From: Pseudomonadota bacterium
Lineage (GTDB): Bacteria; Pseudomonadota; Gammaproteobacteria; Halothiobacillales; Halothiobacillaceae
DNA length: 64,000 nucleotides
Direction of reading: 5' to 3'
NCBI GenBank assembly: GCA_021801265.1
Contig: JAJYYE010000012.1
Location: 150,548 to 214,547 of the forward strand
Every line of letters starts with the position of its first letter. Position 1 is the first letter of the stretch. This document shows, piece by piece, positions 1 through 9,008 of the stretch. The notes under the pieces are model-generated. The model was not told where the DNA came from and made no database searches. It saw only the letters and a program-made list of their open reading frames with translations. Made by a program: the position numbers and the translations under genes.

Positions 1-1
1 A

Positions 2-715
2 AGATTAATTATCGATGGCAATTGGGCGCAGGTATTGGTCTTCACCCGCACCAAACACGGGGCGAATCGGTTAGCAGAAGGTCTCGACGCAGACGGCATT
101 CCGGCGATGGCAATTCACGGCAATAAAAGCCAAGCGGCGCGCGAGCGGGCTTTGAGTCAATTTAAAGCCGGCAAACTGCGGGTACTGGTAGCGACCGACA
201 TTGCTGCGCGCGGCATTGATATTGATGCCCTGCCGCATGTGGTGAACTACGAACTGCCGAATGTGCCGGAAGATTATGTGCATCGCATAGGCCGCACCGG
301 GCGCGCGGGCGCAGGCGGCGAAGCGGTATCGCTGGTCTGCGTGGATGAACACAAACTCCTCGCCGATATCGAACGCACGATTCGTCAAAAATTAGAGCGC
401 GTGATTGTCCCGGGCTTCGAGCCCGACCCGAATGCCAAAGCGGAACCCTTGCGCAAACCGCAAGCCGCACGCCCACCGCGTCGGGATCTCCCACCCCGCA
501 GCGCCACACCGGCAAGAACCGGCGAAAGCCGCGCTGGCGCAGGTTATTCCGGTTCAGGCCGTGCCAGCGACGGGCGCGCGGGCGCCAACGCAAATCGTCA
601 ACCCAATCGGGGGGAAGCCAACGGCAATCGTGCCAACGATAATCGGGGTAATTCTGTTGCGCATCCTCAGCCAAGCAATTCTGGCCAACGCCGTCGTCCT
701 TCGGGTAACTCGTAA
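2..715 (+). CDS. rhlE: DEAD-box ATP-dependent RNA helicase, C-terminal part (5' end outside the window)
   Basis: The reading frame is open from the first bases of the window, so the gene begins upstream and only the C-terminal RecA-like domain and tail are seen. Visible helicase motifs are VFTRTK (motif IV region), [11 protein letters not shown] (motif V) and [10 protein letters not shown] (motif VI). A basic low-complexity tail rich in Arg, Gly, Asn and Pro follows, as in RhlE-type helicases that help remodel RNA in ribosome assembly or mRNA decay. The family assignment is secure from the motifs; the RhlE subtype is inferred from the tail. A good terminator follows directly. An initiation codon near position 35 is not needed, because the motif continues upstream of it. 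Confidence 0.88.
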   Translation, partial: RLIIDGNWAQVLVFTRTKHGANRLAEGLDADGIPAMAIHGNKSQAARERALSQFKAGKLRVLVATDIAARGIDIDALPHVVNYELPNVPEDYVHRIGRTGRAGAGGEAVSLVCVDEHKLLADIERTIRQKLERVIVPGFEPDPNAKAEPLRKPQAARPPRRDLPPRSATPARTGESRAGAGYSGSGRASDGRAGANANRQPNRGEANGNRANDNRGNSVAHPQPSNSGQRRRPSGNS

Positions 716-732
716 CCCGTCAGCAACGGCAA

Positions 733-758
733 AAAAAAGGGCAGTTATGCCCTTTTTT
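733..758 (+). terminator. Rho-independent terminator of the helicase gene
   Basis: Perfect hairpin with an 11-bp stem (AAAAAAGGGCA / TGCCCTTTTTT), GTTA loop and a run of six T, starting 17 nt after the helicase stop codon. Confidence 0.9.
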
Positions 759-820
759 CCATTAATCCCGATGGATTTTGAGTCGCGCCACCTCCGCCCG
801 AGGTGAGCGCATTACCCTAG

Positions 821-1167
821 GCGCACGCCATACGACTATCCTGGAACGACACCGAATCCCGCGCCCTGATCTCCTCGAATCACTGGGCAACTGCCGCGAA
901 TGGACACGCCGAAGCCAAGCCCTTCCTCATTCATTTGGTTGAAGTCTTCGGCATCACCAACCAACACCTTTATGGCAGGTATTTGCAGGTATAGGCAACT
1001 TACCCGCTATCAAAAATTACCCATCGCTCGATTGTGTGTCACTGCCATTTTAAAGCCGCCACTTACAGGTCAGCACACAAACCGCGCTCGCATCCACCAA
1101 CAGTCTCACCCCAGGCGAACAAATGGCGATTTTGTGGCAGCCGTGCATTGCGTCATTATCAGTCTAG
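821..1167 (+). pseudogene. Remnant of an MmeI-like (type IIG/IIL) restriction-modification gene
   Basis: No intact gene lies between the helicase terminator and tsdA, but two translated pieces resemble the large MmeI-like class of fused DNA methyltransferase/endonucleases. Piece one (821-994, stop at both ends) reads LSWNDTESRA, then HAEAKPFL, then VEVFGITN, which resembles the N-terminal start of that family. Piece two (1069-1167, a different frame) contains ASTNSLTPGEQMAILW, resembling the segment after the methylase catalytic motif that is typically STNSxxQGEQ. The order is preserved while about 300 codons or more between them, and everything after, are gone. This was recognised from memory of the family. 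The gene is clearly non-functional; the identity is a moderate-confidence inference. Confidence 0.5.
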
Positions 1168-1230
1168 CCCTTGTTCGATACCCCGCATCCGTAGCACGAA
1201 CTCTGGATGACGCCCCATCCGGGCTACCCG

Positions 1231-2187
1231 CTAACTTTTGGGTGGTTGAAACGGTTTAGGCGCACCCGTATCGCCCAATAAAATGCCATTCACGGTCGTG
1301 CCGTACAGGCTGTTTTTATTGTCGTGATATTTAGCTCTCGTCACCACCACGCTACCTTCCCAACGGGGATCCTGCGGTCGTTCCTGGCCATCCATGTAAT
1401 AAGCGACATCCCAAGCCTGTTGCGGCGTTAGGCTGTAACTTTGACCATAAGGCATATTCGCATAAATGAATTTGGCGGCATTTTTGATACTCCCCATGCC
1501 CGCACCCCAGTTAAATGATTGCGCGCCCCACAACGGCGGGAATACGACCGCACCATTGACCACGCGCCCCTCGCCATTGGCCGCATGGCAAATCGCGCAA
1601 TTGGCCTCATACACGCTTTTACCCCGCACAAAATCGGGCGCTTGGGCCGGTTCGGGAATATCGGGGTAGCCCCGTCCCGCGACTTTTTCATCCACGGGCA
1701 AGCCCTTGGCCAACCAATACGAATACGCCTCCAAGGCCACCAATACATCGCTACCCAAAGGCGGCGCTTTGCCGTTCATGCTGAACCGAAAGCAACCTTG
1801 CAAGCGATCTTCGTAGGTGTTCACTTTTTTGTTTTTACTGCGATACGCGGGATAACTGACCCACGCGCCCCACAGCGGTGCGGAGCCCGCCATGGCGCCG
1901 CCATCGGTATGACAATTCACGCAATTTAATGAATTTCCTGCATATTGCGGCGCATATTTTTTAGTGTCATACATGACATTCCGGCCGAATTGCACGACCT
2001 TGCCAAACTCATCCTTGGGAATCGTGGCAATATCGGGGGGCGAGAAGGTTGCACCAGTCAGTAAAGCCGCATTCAGTGCAGATTTGGGCTCAACCGGGGC
2101 ATTTTGGGCAAGAACCGGGGCGCATACAACGCATGCTAAAGCCAGGGCACCGGCCAAGCGGCTCATCAGCAGTGGGGTGGATTTCAT
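1231..2187 (-). CDS. tsdA: Thiosulfate dehydrogenase, dihaem cytochrome c catalytic subunit
   Basis: TsdA oxidises two thiosulfates to tetrathionate in the periplasm and passes electrons to a c-type cytochrome. A signal peptide covers about residues 1-27. There are two haem c sites, CVNCH at 89-93 and CAICH at 197-201. The segment KVNTYEDRLQGCFRFSMNGK places Cys132 where TsdA carries its unusual Cys axial ligand to the active-site haem. At 318 residues the length fits the family. The start overlaps the tsdB stop by 4 bp (ATGA), with a strong GGAGG about 7 nt upstream, so the two genes are translationally coupled. The residue match makes this assignment firm; a general dihaem cytochrome is the only alternative. 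Confidence 0.88.
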   Translation of the reverse strand: MKSTPLLMSRLAGALALACVVCAPVLAQNAPVEPKSALNAALLTGATFSPPDIATIPKDEFGKVVQFGRNVMYDTKKYAPQYAGNSLNCVNCHTDGGAMAGSAPLWGAWVSYPAYRSKNKKVNTYEDRLQGCFRFSMNGKAPPLGSDVLVALEAYSYWLAKGLPVDEKVAGRGYPDIPEPAQAPDFVRGKSVYEANCAICHAANGEGRVVNGAVVFPPLWGAQSFNWGAGMGSIKNAAKFIYANMPYGQSYSLTPQQAWDVAYYMDGQERPQDPRWEGSVVVTRAKYHDNKNSLYGTTVNGILLGDTGAPKPFQPPKS

Positions 2188-2840
2188 TGGGCACCTCCTT
2201 CAGATTTTGCCATCGTGACCGCAGCTTCGGGTTTTTGTGCCGCCAACCAGGCAACCACCGCTTGGGTATCGCTCGACGTCATCCGATTGGCAACCGTGTG
2301 CATTAAGCCCTGCGGATCACCCGTGCGCGTGCCCGTTTGCCATGCGATTATTTGATCGCTCAGGTAGTTGGCCGATTGGCCGACCAAAGGGGGAAAATAC
2401 GGTGGCACACCAACGCCCCCGGCGGCATGACAGCGAAAGCACGCCGGAATACCTGCCTTCCAGTCGCCATAAACGGCCAGTTGCTCACCGCGCGCCATTA
2501 AACCGGCCGAAACCGATGCTGCGGGGGCGGCCATCGTGACCGGTAACGCGGCGTAATAATCGGCAATTGTTTTGACTTGCGCCGGGGTTAGCGGCTTGGC
2601 CATGCCGGACATAATGACGTTTTGGCGTTCACCCGAAGCAAAATAATGCAGTTGCTCGGCGATATAGTTCGCGGGCAACCCCGCCAAACGGGGGTAATTG
2701 GCGGCGGGCAAGCCTTCGCCCATGGCACCATGGCAGGCTGCACAACTCACGGCTTCCGGTGGAGGTGCAGCCAGCACAACACCCGTTGAGCCCAGACCCA
2801 AAGTTGCGACGAGCCACATCGTTAAACGAGGTTTTAGCAT
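2184..2840 (-). CDS. tsdB: Dihaem cytochrome c, electron acceptor of thiosulfate dehydrogenase
   Basis: A secreted cytochrome of 218 residues with a signal peptide (about 1-25) and two class I haem domains, CAACH at 33-37 and CFRCH at 134-138. Each domain has the typical CxxCH...Met pattern of cytochrome c4-like proteins. It lies immediately upstream of tsdA and overlaps it by 4 bp, the arrangement in which TsdB accepts electrons from TsdA. The start has GGGAG about 10 nt upstream. By sequence alone it could be called cytochrome c4; the neighbour decides the TsdB assignment. Confidence 0.82.
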   Translation of the reverse strand: MLKPRLTMWLVATLGLGSTGVVLAAPPPEAVSCAACHGAMGEGLPAANYPRLAGLPANYIAEQLHYFASGERQNVIMSGMAKPLTPAQVKTIADYYAALPVTMAAPAASVSAGLMARGEQLAVYGDWKAGIPACFRCHAAGGVGVPPYFPPLVGQSANYLSDQIIAWQTGTRTGDPQGLMHTVANRMTSSDTQAVVAWLAAQKPEAAVTMAKSEGGAQ

Positions 2841-2978
2841 TGTTCTTCAACTCCCTTAATCATTTTGGCGAATATACAATGAACACCACTTGGCGCGCTC
2901 AACCCGTTCAATAAAATTGGCGTGTTTCAATTGTGCGCCTATTTAATTACGTTCAAGCCAAAAGGTTTTGATACGAAC

Positions 2979-5888
2979 TTAAATTCGTTCAATATGCAGC
3001 CCCAAGCCGCGCAGTTCCTCTTCGCGTGTCGGCCCTGCCAGCACGCCGATAGAGGCAGTTTCAGGCAACAAATACCGCTCGGCCACGCACTTCAGGTCGG
3101 CCTCGGTAACATCCAAAATTCGCGCACGCATGAGGCGTTGCTGCTCCAGCGTTCGACCATGCAGGCTGTCGATAAAGGCTTTTTTCGCCTCGCCAGCTGG
3201 GGAACCGGGTTTGTCGATGCCCGATATGACACCAAAAATTGCTTCATCCACCGTACGGCCTTCGTGTTGGTTGTTCAGCAGCCAATCGACTGAATGATCG
3301 AAATCGTTCAGCGTGTCGGCTAAACGCGGATCGCGGTACGAATAAAATCGGAAACTCGCCGATTCAGAATCATAGCCCGCACCACCGCCATATGCGCCGC
3401 CCTGCTCACGAATGGCGCGATGCAAAAAGCCATTCCGCAAAAAGCCGCCGAGCACCGCCAGCGCAGCCGCATCATCATGTAAAGGGGGCACGGCGGCATA
3501 CGCTTTGGCGCAGTAATTCACGGCAAGGTTACCGAGCCAAGCCTCATGCACTGGATGGTGAACCGGTGAAAGATGGAACGATTTGACCGCCGTGCCGTGT
3601 CGGGCATGTGCGGCCAGCGCCGGTTCGATATCGGCAAAATGGCGTGCTTCGGCAATCAGGTTGTAGCGCCGCAAGCCGCCTTTGATTTTGGCGTGCAGCC
3701 GCGCCAAACGCTCAGCCACATCCCCCAGTGCGTGGGGCGCATCCAACGCATCGTCCATTGCCTTGATGCGCCGCACACCAGCCACACCACCCGATTCGTG
3801 GGTGAGTTTAGCGCGTGATGACATCCCACTTGACGCCAGATTCATGGCGTGAACATGGCCAGAACCGGCAATACCTTGTTCGCTTCTAAAACGAATTTGG
3901 CTGATGAGATCGCGAATCCGATCGGTTTCATCAAACCGGGCCGCATTGAGGTGTTCGTGGAACAGATCCACGAGCTCATCGGCATGGCGAACCAAGGCTT
4001 TGCCACTGAGCAGGAAAAATGAGGTCAAATTCTGCACATTATCCAAATCGGGGCGAATCGACGAGCGGGCGCTGAACCCGCCGGTGCGCGCTGTCACGGC
4101 CTCAGCCATCTGCAAATAATCACGCCCACCCGCGCCGAGCTCAGTCAACACACCACTGTAAATGGGTAACAAATCCAGCTCATCGTGGGTTAATTCGGGC
4201 AAATCGAGCGCGGCCTGCAGATACACCAAGCCATTGGTGCTGCGATCGAACCAGGTTTGTGACACCGGCTGGGCTATGGTTTTCACCGGTGTGGGCAAAT
4301 CAATATGTGCCGGAATATCTTCGCGGGTCACGGTAGGCAAAATGCTGATGTCATCGACTTCTGCCTGACGCTCGGCCAGTGCCTTGGCTTGCGCCACCAG
4401 GGCAAGTTTTTCGGCATCACTCAGCGCGACCTGCATCGCAGCCAAACGCGCCAGCTCAGCGGCGAGCTTTTGGGCAGATAACTCGGTGTCTGGTTTGAGC
4501 ACGACCCGCACCCGATGGGTATTTTCCAGCAACAGGGTACGAATCAAATCCGGGATAAATTGCGGATCCGCCGCTTTCGCTCGCAGACGAGCGAGCGCGG
4601 GTTCCAAATCGAGCACCGCGATGGGGTCGCCATCGTGAATGGCTGCAGGCAAGGCGTGCATCATCAATTGCAGGCCATAGGGATAGCCATCGCCGGTCAC
4701 TTCGCGTTGCGAAAGCTCAATTTGATGTAATACCGATTCGATCATCTCGGCCGGCACACCGTTGGCGGCCACATCGCGCAGGGTATCGAGCACCAAGGCC
4801 TCAACGGCATCGGCGCGCTCCGGTTCGCTGCCCTCAACGCCCGCCACAAACACCATTTGCCGCTGCGAATCTTCCAAACCCAAAATGGGGCTGGGCGAGC
4901 CGCCTAAATCGGTGGTTTCCAGCGCGCGCAGCAAGGGTGAGGCGCTGTTTTCCAGCAGCACACCTTCGAGCACTTGCGCTTCTAATGCGGCATCCAGATC
5001 GGTGCTCTCGCCGAGTAGCCAACCCAGTACTACATGGGTTTTATCGACCGTTGCCGGCTCGTCGAGCGCATAAGCATCCACAATAGCTTTGGGTGCGGTC
5101 ATGGCGCGCTCCAAGGACACGGTGGAATTGGGATCAATGCGGGTGAAGCGCTTCAGGGCTTTTTCTTCAAACTGGGTTTGTAAATCGACCACCGGCAAAT
5201 TGCCATAGGTCATAAACACGGCGTTCGATGGGTGGTAAAACCGCTGGTAGAACGTCTTTAACTGCACATAGGTTAAATCAGGGATGTTCACCGGCTCGCC
5301 GCCGGAGTTGTAATGATAGGTGGTGGTCGGGAATAGCTCACTGGTGAGCGTTTGCCATAACACCGAGGATGGATTGCTCATCGCGCCTTTCATTTCATTG
5401 AACACCACGCCTTTGAAGGTGAGCGGCGTGGTGGGATCATCGGGGGTTGTGAACTCGACCCGATGGCCTTCCTGGCGGAAATCGCGCTCATCGATACGCG
5501 AGAAAAATACCGCATCGAGATACACATCCAGCAAATTGTAAAAATCCTTCACATTCACCGAGGCGAAGGGATAGGCCGTCCAATCACTTGCGGTAAACGC
5601 ATTCATGAACGTGTTCAGCGACCGGCGAATCATCATAAAAAACGGATCGCGCACCGGAAAACGCTCGGAGCCGCACAACACCGTGTGTTCCAGAATATGC
5701 GCCACACCGGTTGAATCCTCCGGCACGGTACGCAAACCCACTAAAAACACGTTTTGCGGATCATCGGTCGCCATATGGAAATGCCGAGCGCCCGTGGCCT
5801 TGTGGCGGTATTCATCTACCGTTAAATTGAGCGCCGCGATGGGCTGCGAACGGATAAAAGAAAACGCGGGATGAAAATTTTTGCTCAT
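2979..5888 (-). CDS. M16C family zinc metalloprotease, PreP-like
   Basis: A 969-residue insulinase-superfamily peptidase of the single-chain M16C (presequence-protease) type. The inverted zinc motif HILEH is at residues 64-68, followed by a downstream conserved Glu within NEMKGAMS. The whole length fits two M16 halves joined by a linker. Such enzymes degrade short unstructured peptides inside a closed chamber. No signal peptide is evident, so it is probably cytoplasmic. It is on the same strand as tsdBA but separated by 138 bp, and no functional link is implied. The family is secure; the physiological substrate is unknown. Confidence 0.85.
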   Translation of the reverse strand: MSKNFHPAFSFIRSQPIAALNLTVDEYRHKATGARHFHMATDDPQNVFLVGLRTVPEDSTGVAHILEHTVLCGSERFPVRDPFFMMIRRSLNTFMNAFTASDWTAYPFASVNVKDFYNLLDVYLDAVFFSRIDERDFRQEGHRVEFTTPDDPTTPLTFKGVVFNEMKGAMSNPSSVLWQTLTSELFPTTTYHYNSGGEPVNIPDLTYVQLKTFYQRFYHPSNAVFMTYGNLPVVDLQTQFEEKALKRFTRIDPNSTVSLERAMTAPKAIVDAYALDEPATVDKTHVVLGWLLGESTDLDAALEAQVLEGVLLENSASPLLRALETTDLGGSPSPILGLEDSQRQMVFVAGVEGSEPERADAVEALVLDTLRDVAANGVPAEMIESVLHQIELSQREVTGDGYPYGLQLMMHALPAAIHDGDPIAVLDLEPALARLRAKAADPQFIPDLIRTLLLENTHRVRVVLKPDTELSAQKLAAELARLAAMQVALSDAEKLALVAQAKALAERQAEVDDISILPTVTREDIPAHIDLPTPVKTIAQPVSQTWFDRSTNGLVYLQAALDLPELTHDELDLLPIYSGVLTELGAGGRDYLQMAEAVTARTGGFSARSSIRPDLDNVQNLTSFFLLSGKALVRHADELVDLFHEHLNAARFDETDRIRDLISQIRFRSEQGIAGSGHVHAMNLASSGMSSRAKLTHESGGVAGVRRIKAMDDALDAPHALGDVAERLARLHAKIKGGLRRYNLIAEARHFADIEPALAAHARHGTAVKSFHLSPVHHPVHEAWLGNLAVNYCAKAYAAVPPLHDDAAALAVLGGFLRNGFLHRAIREQGGAYGGGAGYDSESASFRFYSYRDPRLADTLNDFDHSVDWLLNNQHEGRTVDEAIFGVISGIDKPGSPAGEAKKAFIDSLHGRTLEQQRLMRARILDVTEADLKCVAERYLLPETASIGVLAGPTREEELRGLGLHIERI

Positions 5889-5972
5889 GGGATGGGGTGC
5901 TCAGCTCTGTAATCAAGTTAAAACGAATGATGGAACCTCTGTTCAACGCCCACAGCGATGATGGAGTTAATT

Positions 5973-6111
5973 AGGGAACCCCTGCCCTGATTACGGGGCG
6001 GGTTAGGGCGGAGGATTTGACGCTATCTCGTTGATTGATCCCCCATCCCAGCCCCCTCCCTTCGAGGGGGAAAGGAGTTTCCTGATTTCCTGGGTTAATC
6101 AGAGGTTCCCT
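5973..6111. repeat. MITE-like repeat element, copy 1
   Basis: A segment of about 139 bp bounded by inverted termini: AGGGAACC...CTGATTA on the left (5973-5993) and its complement TAATCAGAGGTTCCCT on the right (6096-6111). Inside is a perfect 7-bp hairpin (CCCCCTC 6052-6058, GAGGGGG 6064-6070). Related termini occur at 27020-27179 and 32227-32340. No transposase is encoded. The stretch 5889-6257 holds nothing else I can support. Confidence 0.5.
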
Positions 6112-6257
6112 GGCGGTTCCTTTGAGTTTGAGTTTAACCCAGCCTTAACCAGAAAACAGGCAACAAGACTATTTTCCGGCGCACAGCCAATCCCGGCGCA
6201 CGCGGGCAACGCCAGACCATGCAAAATAAATCCATTTGAGGTATACAGGGGGGACAA

Positions 6258-6272
6258 ATGAAAAAAACCTGA
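6258..6272 (+). other. Interrupted start of the diguanylate cyclase gene (ATG-AAA-AAA-ACC-TGA)
   Basis: An ATG at 6258 with a strong G-rich Shine-Dalgarno just upstream (CAGGGGGGACAA) opens a four-codon frame that ends at TGA 6270-6272. It is in the same frame as the downstream diguanylate cyclase, which then starts at a TTG ten bases later. Either this is a short leader peptide, or the native start carries a nonsense change (TGG to TGA would restore it), or there is a sequencing error. Confidence 0.5.
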
Positions 6273-6281
6273 CAGAGATCG

Positions 6282-9008
6282 TTGGCATTGTTCAAAACTC
6301 CCGCTAAAACCACCGAGTCCCTGGTGCGCTTTTTCGCTAAACCGACCTATCAGGCACTGCTGCTGGGTGTCCCTTTTTTCGTGCTGCTGGCTTGGGTGAT
6401 TGCCAGCGAGTATCAGCAATATCAACAGGCCGTCACTACGACCCAAGTCAATGAGCACCGCGCAGCCTCGGTCTACGCCGATCGCCTGTTAACCCGGTTA
6501 CAAACCCAATTTAACGCGTTGGAGTTTATTGCCGTCGCCTTGTTGGATTCAGAACCTGATCTAAACCAACCCGCCCCAGACACTGTTGCCGCGCTGAAGC
6601 GGTTTATGACTATTCATAGCGATCTTTACGCGCTAAACATTCAATCCGCTGATGGCCAGTACATTCTGTGGTCGACCCAAGCCCAGGGCCGAACGCCGAT
6701 TGTACCCACCGAGTCGTTCACCCCCCTACCCAACCAACCTAGGTTTTTACTGGGGAAGAGCAAATTCACCAAGCGTTTTCAGGGTTATTTCCTGGCCATG
6801 CGCTATCAATCGACGGACATTGATGGCAATACGAAATTTTTTGTGGGCTCCCCTTTTCGGCTAAGCCAACTGATGGCCTTCAATATGAACGATGTACCCT
6901 GGGTGTTCACCCTGCGAGATAACCGCAGTGGGCAAATTTTGGGACAATGGCAACGGGGCATTGTGACTCTGGATAAAACGGTAATCCCCGTCGAAACCGA
7001 CGCGCAAAAGCTGCCAATTGGTCACTTACCCCTCAGCATCGAAGTGCAATGTGCCAATCATCAAGCATGGGCCACTTATGCCAACGGAGCACTGCAACGC
7101 TGGTTGCTCGAACTTTGCTTGTTGATTGTTCTTGCGGTAATTTCGCGCACCACCCTTAACTTGTTACGCGAGCGCGAAACGGCCAATCGCCGCGAGCGCC
7201 AAATCTCGGCTTTTAACCGGATGATCGCGGAAATCAACCAAGTGATTGCCACAAGTGTTGATGAGTCCGAATTATTGCGACGTCTTTGCGCACTGGGTGC
7301 GCTGCACGGCAAGCTGGATCTGATTTGGATTGGCCACCCCGACGATACAGGAGAATTCCAATTCCTCGCTGCCGCAGGCAAAACCGACTTCCTCACTGGC
7401 TTAAATTTATCCATCAACCCGGACACGCCCACTGGCCAAGGCTTTTGCGCCCAAACCTGGCGTGAGGGGCGGGTAATTTTTAGTACAGATCCGAAGATGT
7501 CACCTTTTCCTCGCCCATGGCAGGCGCGTGCCGAACAATTTGGCTTAAGAGCGCTGGCCAGTTTACCGATTAAGCGGGATGGCGAAATTTGGGCCATTTT
7601 AGCGATTTATCATCGGGATCCTGTGGTTTTTTTGGCATTAAGCACATGGTTTGAAGAGCTGGCCGAGGACATTTCGCGCGGTTTGAATCGCATCGATTTA
7701 TTGCAGCGCGAACGCCACAACTCGGCATTCAATCAAGCCATTTTGGATAATGTACCCGTGGGCATCATGTTGCTCAAAAACCGCAAAATCCGGTTCCTCA
7801 ATCAGCGTTTGGCTGATCTGATTGGTGCACCCAGCACCCAGGCTTTGTTGGGACGCTCAACTCGAGAGTTTTATACGCGCCCCGAGTATCAAGATTTCTA
7901 TGCGGCGCAAATATCGCACGCATTTACCCAAGGCCAGCAACAACGTTTCGAGGCGCAATTAGCCAGGCTTGATACGCACGAAAACCGCTGGTTTAATTTT
8001 ACAGGTCAGCCATTTGTGCAAGCCGAGTTTGATGAAATCTGGATTGTGAATGATATCACCGAGTTGCGCGTTGCGCTTAATGAACAACGATTACTCGCCT
8101 CCGCACTTGCAGCCGTGCAAGAGGATGTCGCCATTACCGATGCGGCGCAAAAAATTGTGTATATCAACGCGGCGTTTACTGCCCATACCGGTTTTAATAC
8201 GGCTGACATGCAGGGCTTCACCCTCAGCAAACTCATCCACGCCCATACCCCCAAGGCAACCCTCTTGCGGATGCACGAAGCCTTCAATGAGTGCTTGGTT
8301 TTTCAAGGGGAATTAGCCATCCAACGAAAATCTGGCGGGGAATTCTGGGGCTTGCTCACCATCAACCCGGTGCGGGATGCCAATGACAAAATCACGCATT
8401 TTGTCAGCATCTTGCGCGACATTACCGCCATTCGCCGACTCAATGAGCGGCTCGAATATCAATCGTTGCATGATGACCTCACGCATTTACCCAACCGGCG
8501 CGCTTTGGAGCGCGAATTAGTCCAGCGAATTGCATTGGCGAAACGCACTAAAAACCCCTTGATTGTCGGCATGCTGGATTTGGACGACTTCAAACCAGTG
8601 AACGACACCTGGGGGCACGAAGCAGGCGATATGCTGCTGCGCACGCTGGCTGATCGGCTCACCCAACGCCTGCGCGAACATGATTTTCTGGCGCGGGTCG
8701 GCGGCGATGAGTTTGTCATCGTCATATCCCATCTCGACGCCGACGATTTGAGTGCGCAACTCACGCGGGTGCTTGATCGTCTGCATCATGCCATTGAAAC
8801 CCCGTTTAATCTGGCTAATGGCCAACAGGCCAGCGTCGGCATGAGTATGGGCATTGCGATTTTTCCGCAAGATGCCACTGATGGCGATGCCCTGCTCCGC
8901 CAAGCCGATGCCGCGCTATATCAGGCCAAAATTCATAAGCAAGACCGCAGCCAATGGTGGCGGCATGGGATTAAAACGCCTACCCCTATCGATGATTCAA
9001 TCCAGTAA
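6282..9008 (+). CDS. Membrane diguanylate cyclase with GAF, PAS and GGDEF domains
   Basis: A 908-residue sensor that should make c-di-GMP from two GTP. Order: short cytoplasmic start, TM1 (about 24-45), a periplasmic sensor region (about 46-270), TM2 (about 272-292), a GAF-like domain (about 310-465), two PAS domains (about 480-720) and a GGDEF domain (about 725-890). The active site is intact (GGDEF at 807-811) and the inhibitory I-site is present (REHD at 798-801, five residues upstream), so an active, feedback-inhibited enzyme is expected. No EAL domain follows. The first start after the in-frame TGA at 6270 is TTG 6282; an ATG at 6258 with a good ribosome site lies before that stop. The 3' end overlaps the next, opposite-strand gene by 12 bp. 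Confidence 0.87.
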   Translation: MALFKTPAKTTESLVRFFAKPTYQALLLGVPFFVLLAWVIASEYQQYQQAVTTTQVNEHRAASVYADRLLTRLQTQFNALEFIAVALLDSEPDLNQPAPDTVAALKRFMTIHSDLYALNIQSADGQYILWSTQAQGRTPIVPTESFTPLPNQPRFLLGKSKFTKRFQGYFLAMRYQSTDIDGNTKFFVGSPFRLSQLMAFNMNDVPWVFTLRDNRSGQILGQWQRGIVTLDKTVIPVETDAQKLPIGHLPLSIEVQCANHQAWATYANGALQRWLLELCLLIVLAVISRTTLNLLRERETANRRERQISAFNRMIAEINQVIATSVDESELLRRLCALGALHGKLDLIWIGHPDDTGEFQFLAAAGKTDFLTGLNLSINPDTPTGQGFCAQTWREGRVIFSTDPKMSPFPRPWQARAEQFGLRALASLPIKRDGEIWAILAIYHRDPVVFLALSTWFEELAEDISRGLNRIDLLQRERHNSAFNQAILDNVPVGIMLLKNRKIRFLNQRLADLIGAPSTQALLGRSTREFYTRPEYQDFYAAQISHAFTQGQQQRFEAQLARLDTHENRWFNFTGQPFVQAEFDEIWIVNDITELRVALNEQRLLASALAAVQEDVAITDAAQKIVYINAAFTAHTGFNTADMQGFTLSKLIHAHTPKATLLRMHEAFNECLVFQGELAIQRKSGGEFWGLLTINPVRDANDKITHFVSILRDITAIRRLNERLEYQSLHDDLTHLPNRRALERELVQRIALAKRTKNPLIVGMLDLDDFKPVNDTWGHEAGDMLLRTLADRLTQRLREHDFLARVGGDEFVIVISHLDADDLSAQLTRVLDRLHHAIETPFNLANGQQASVGMSMGIAIFPQDATDGDALLRQADAALYQAKIHKQDRSQWWRHGIKTPTPIDDSIQ

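Noticed and set aside
162-806. Open frames in other phases across the helicase tail
   Set aside because: They follow the G+C-rich repetitive tail, have low-complexity Arg/Pro composition, and conflict with clear helicase motifs in the chosen frame.
900-1259. 119-codon + strand open frame
   Set aside because: It crosses the end of tsdA and runs through the decayed restriction-modification remnant in a different frame from both recognisable pieces.
6031-6458. Open frames on both strands before the diguanylate cyclase
   Set aside because: They lie in the repeat element or antisense to the cyclase start and have no ribosome site or recognisable sequence.
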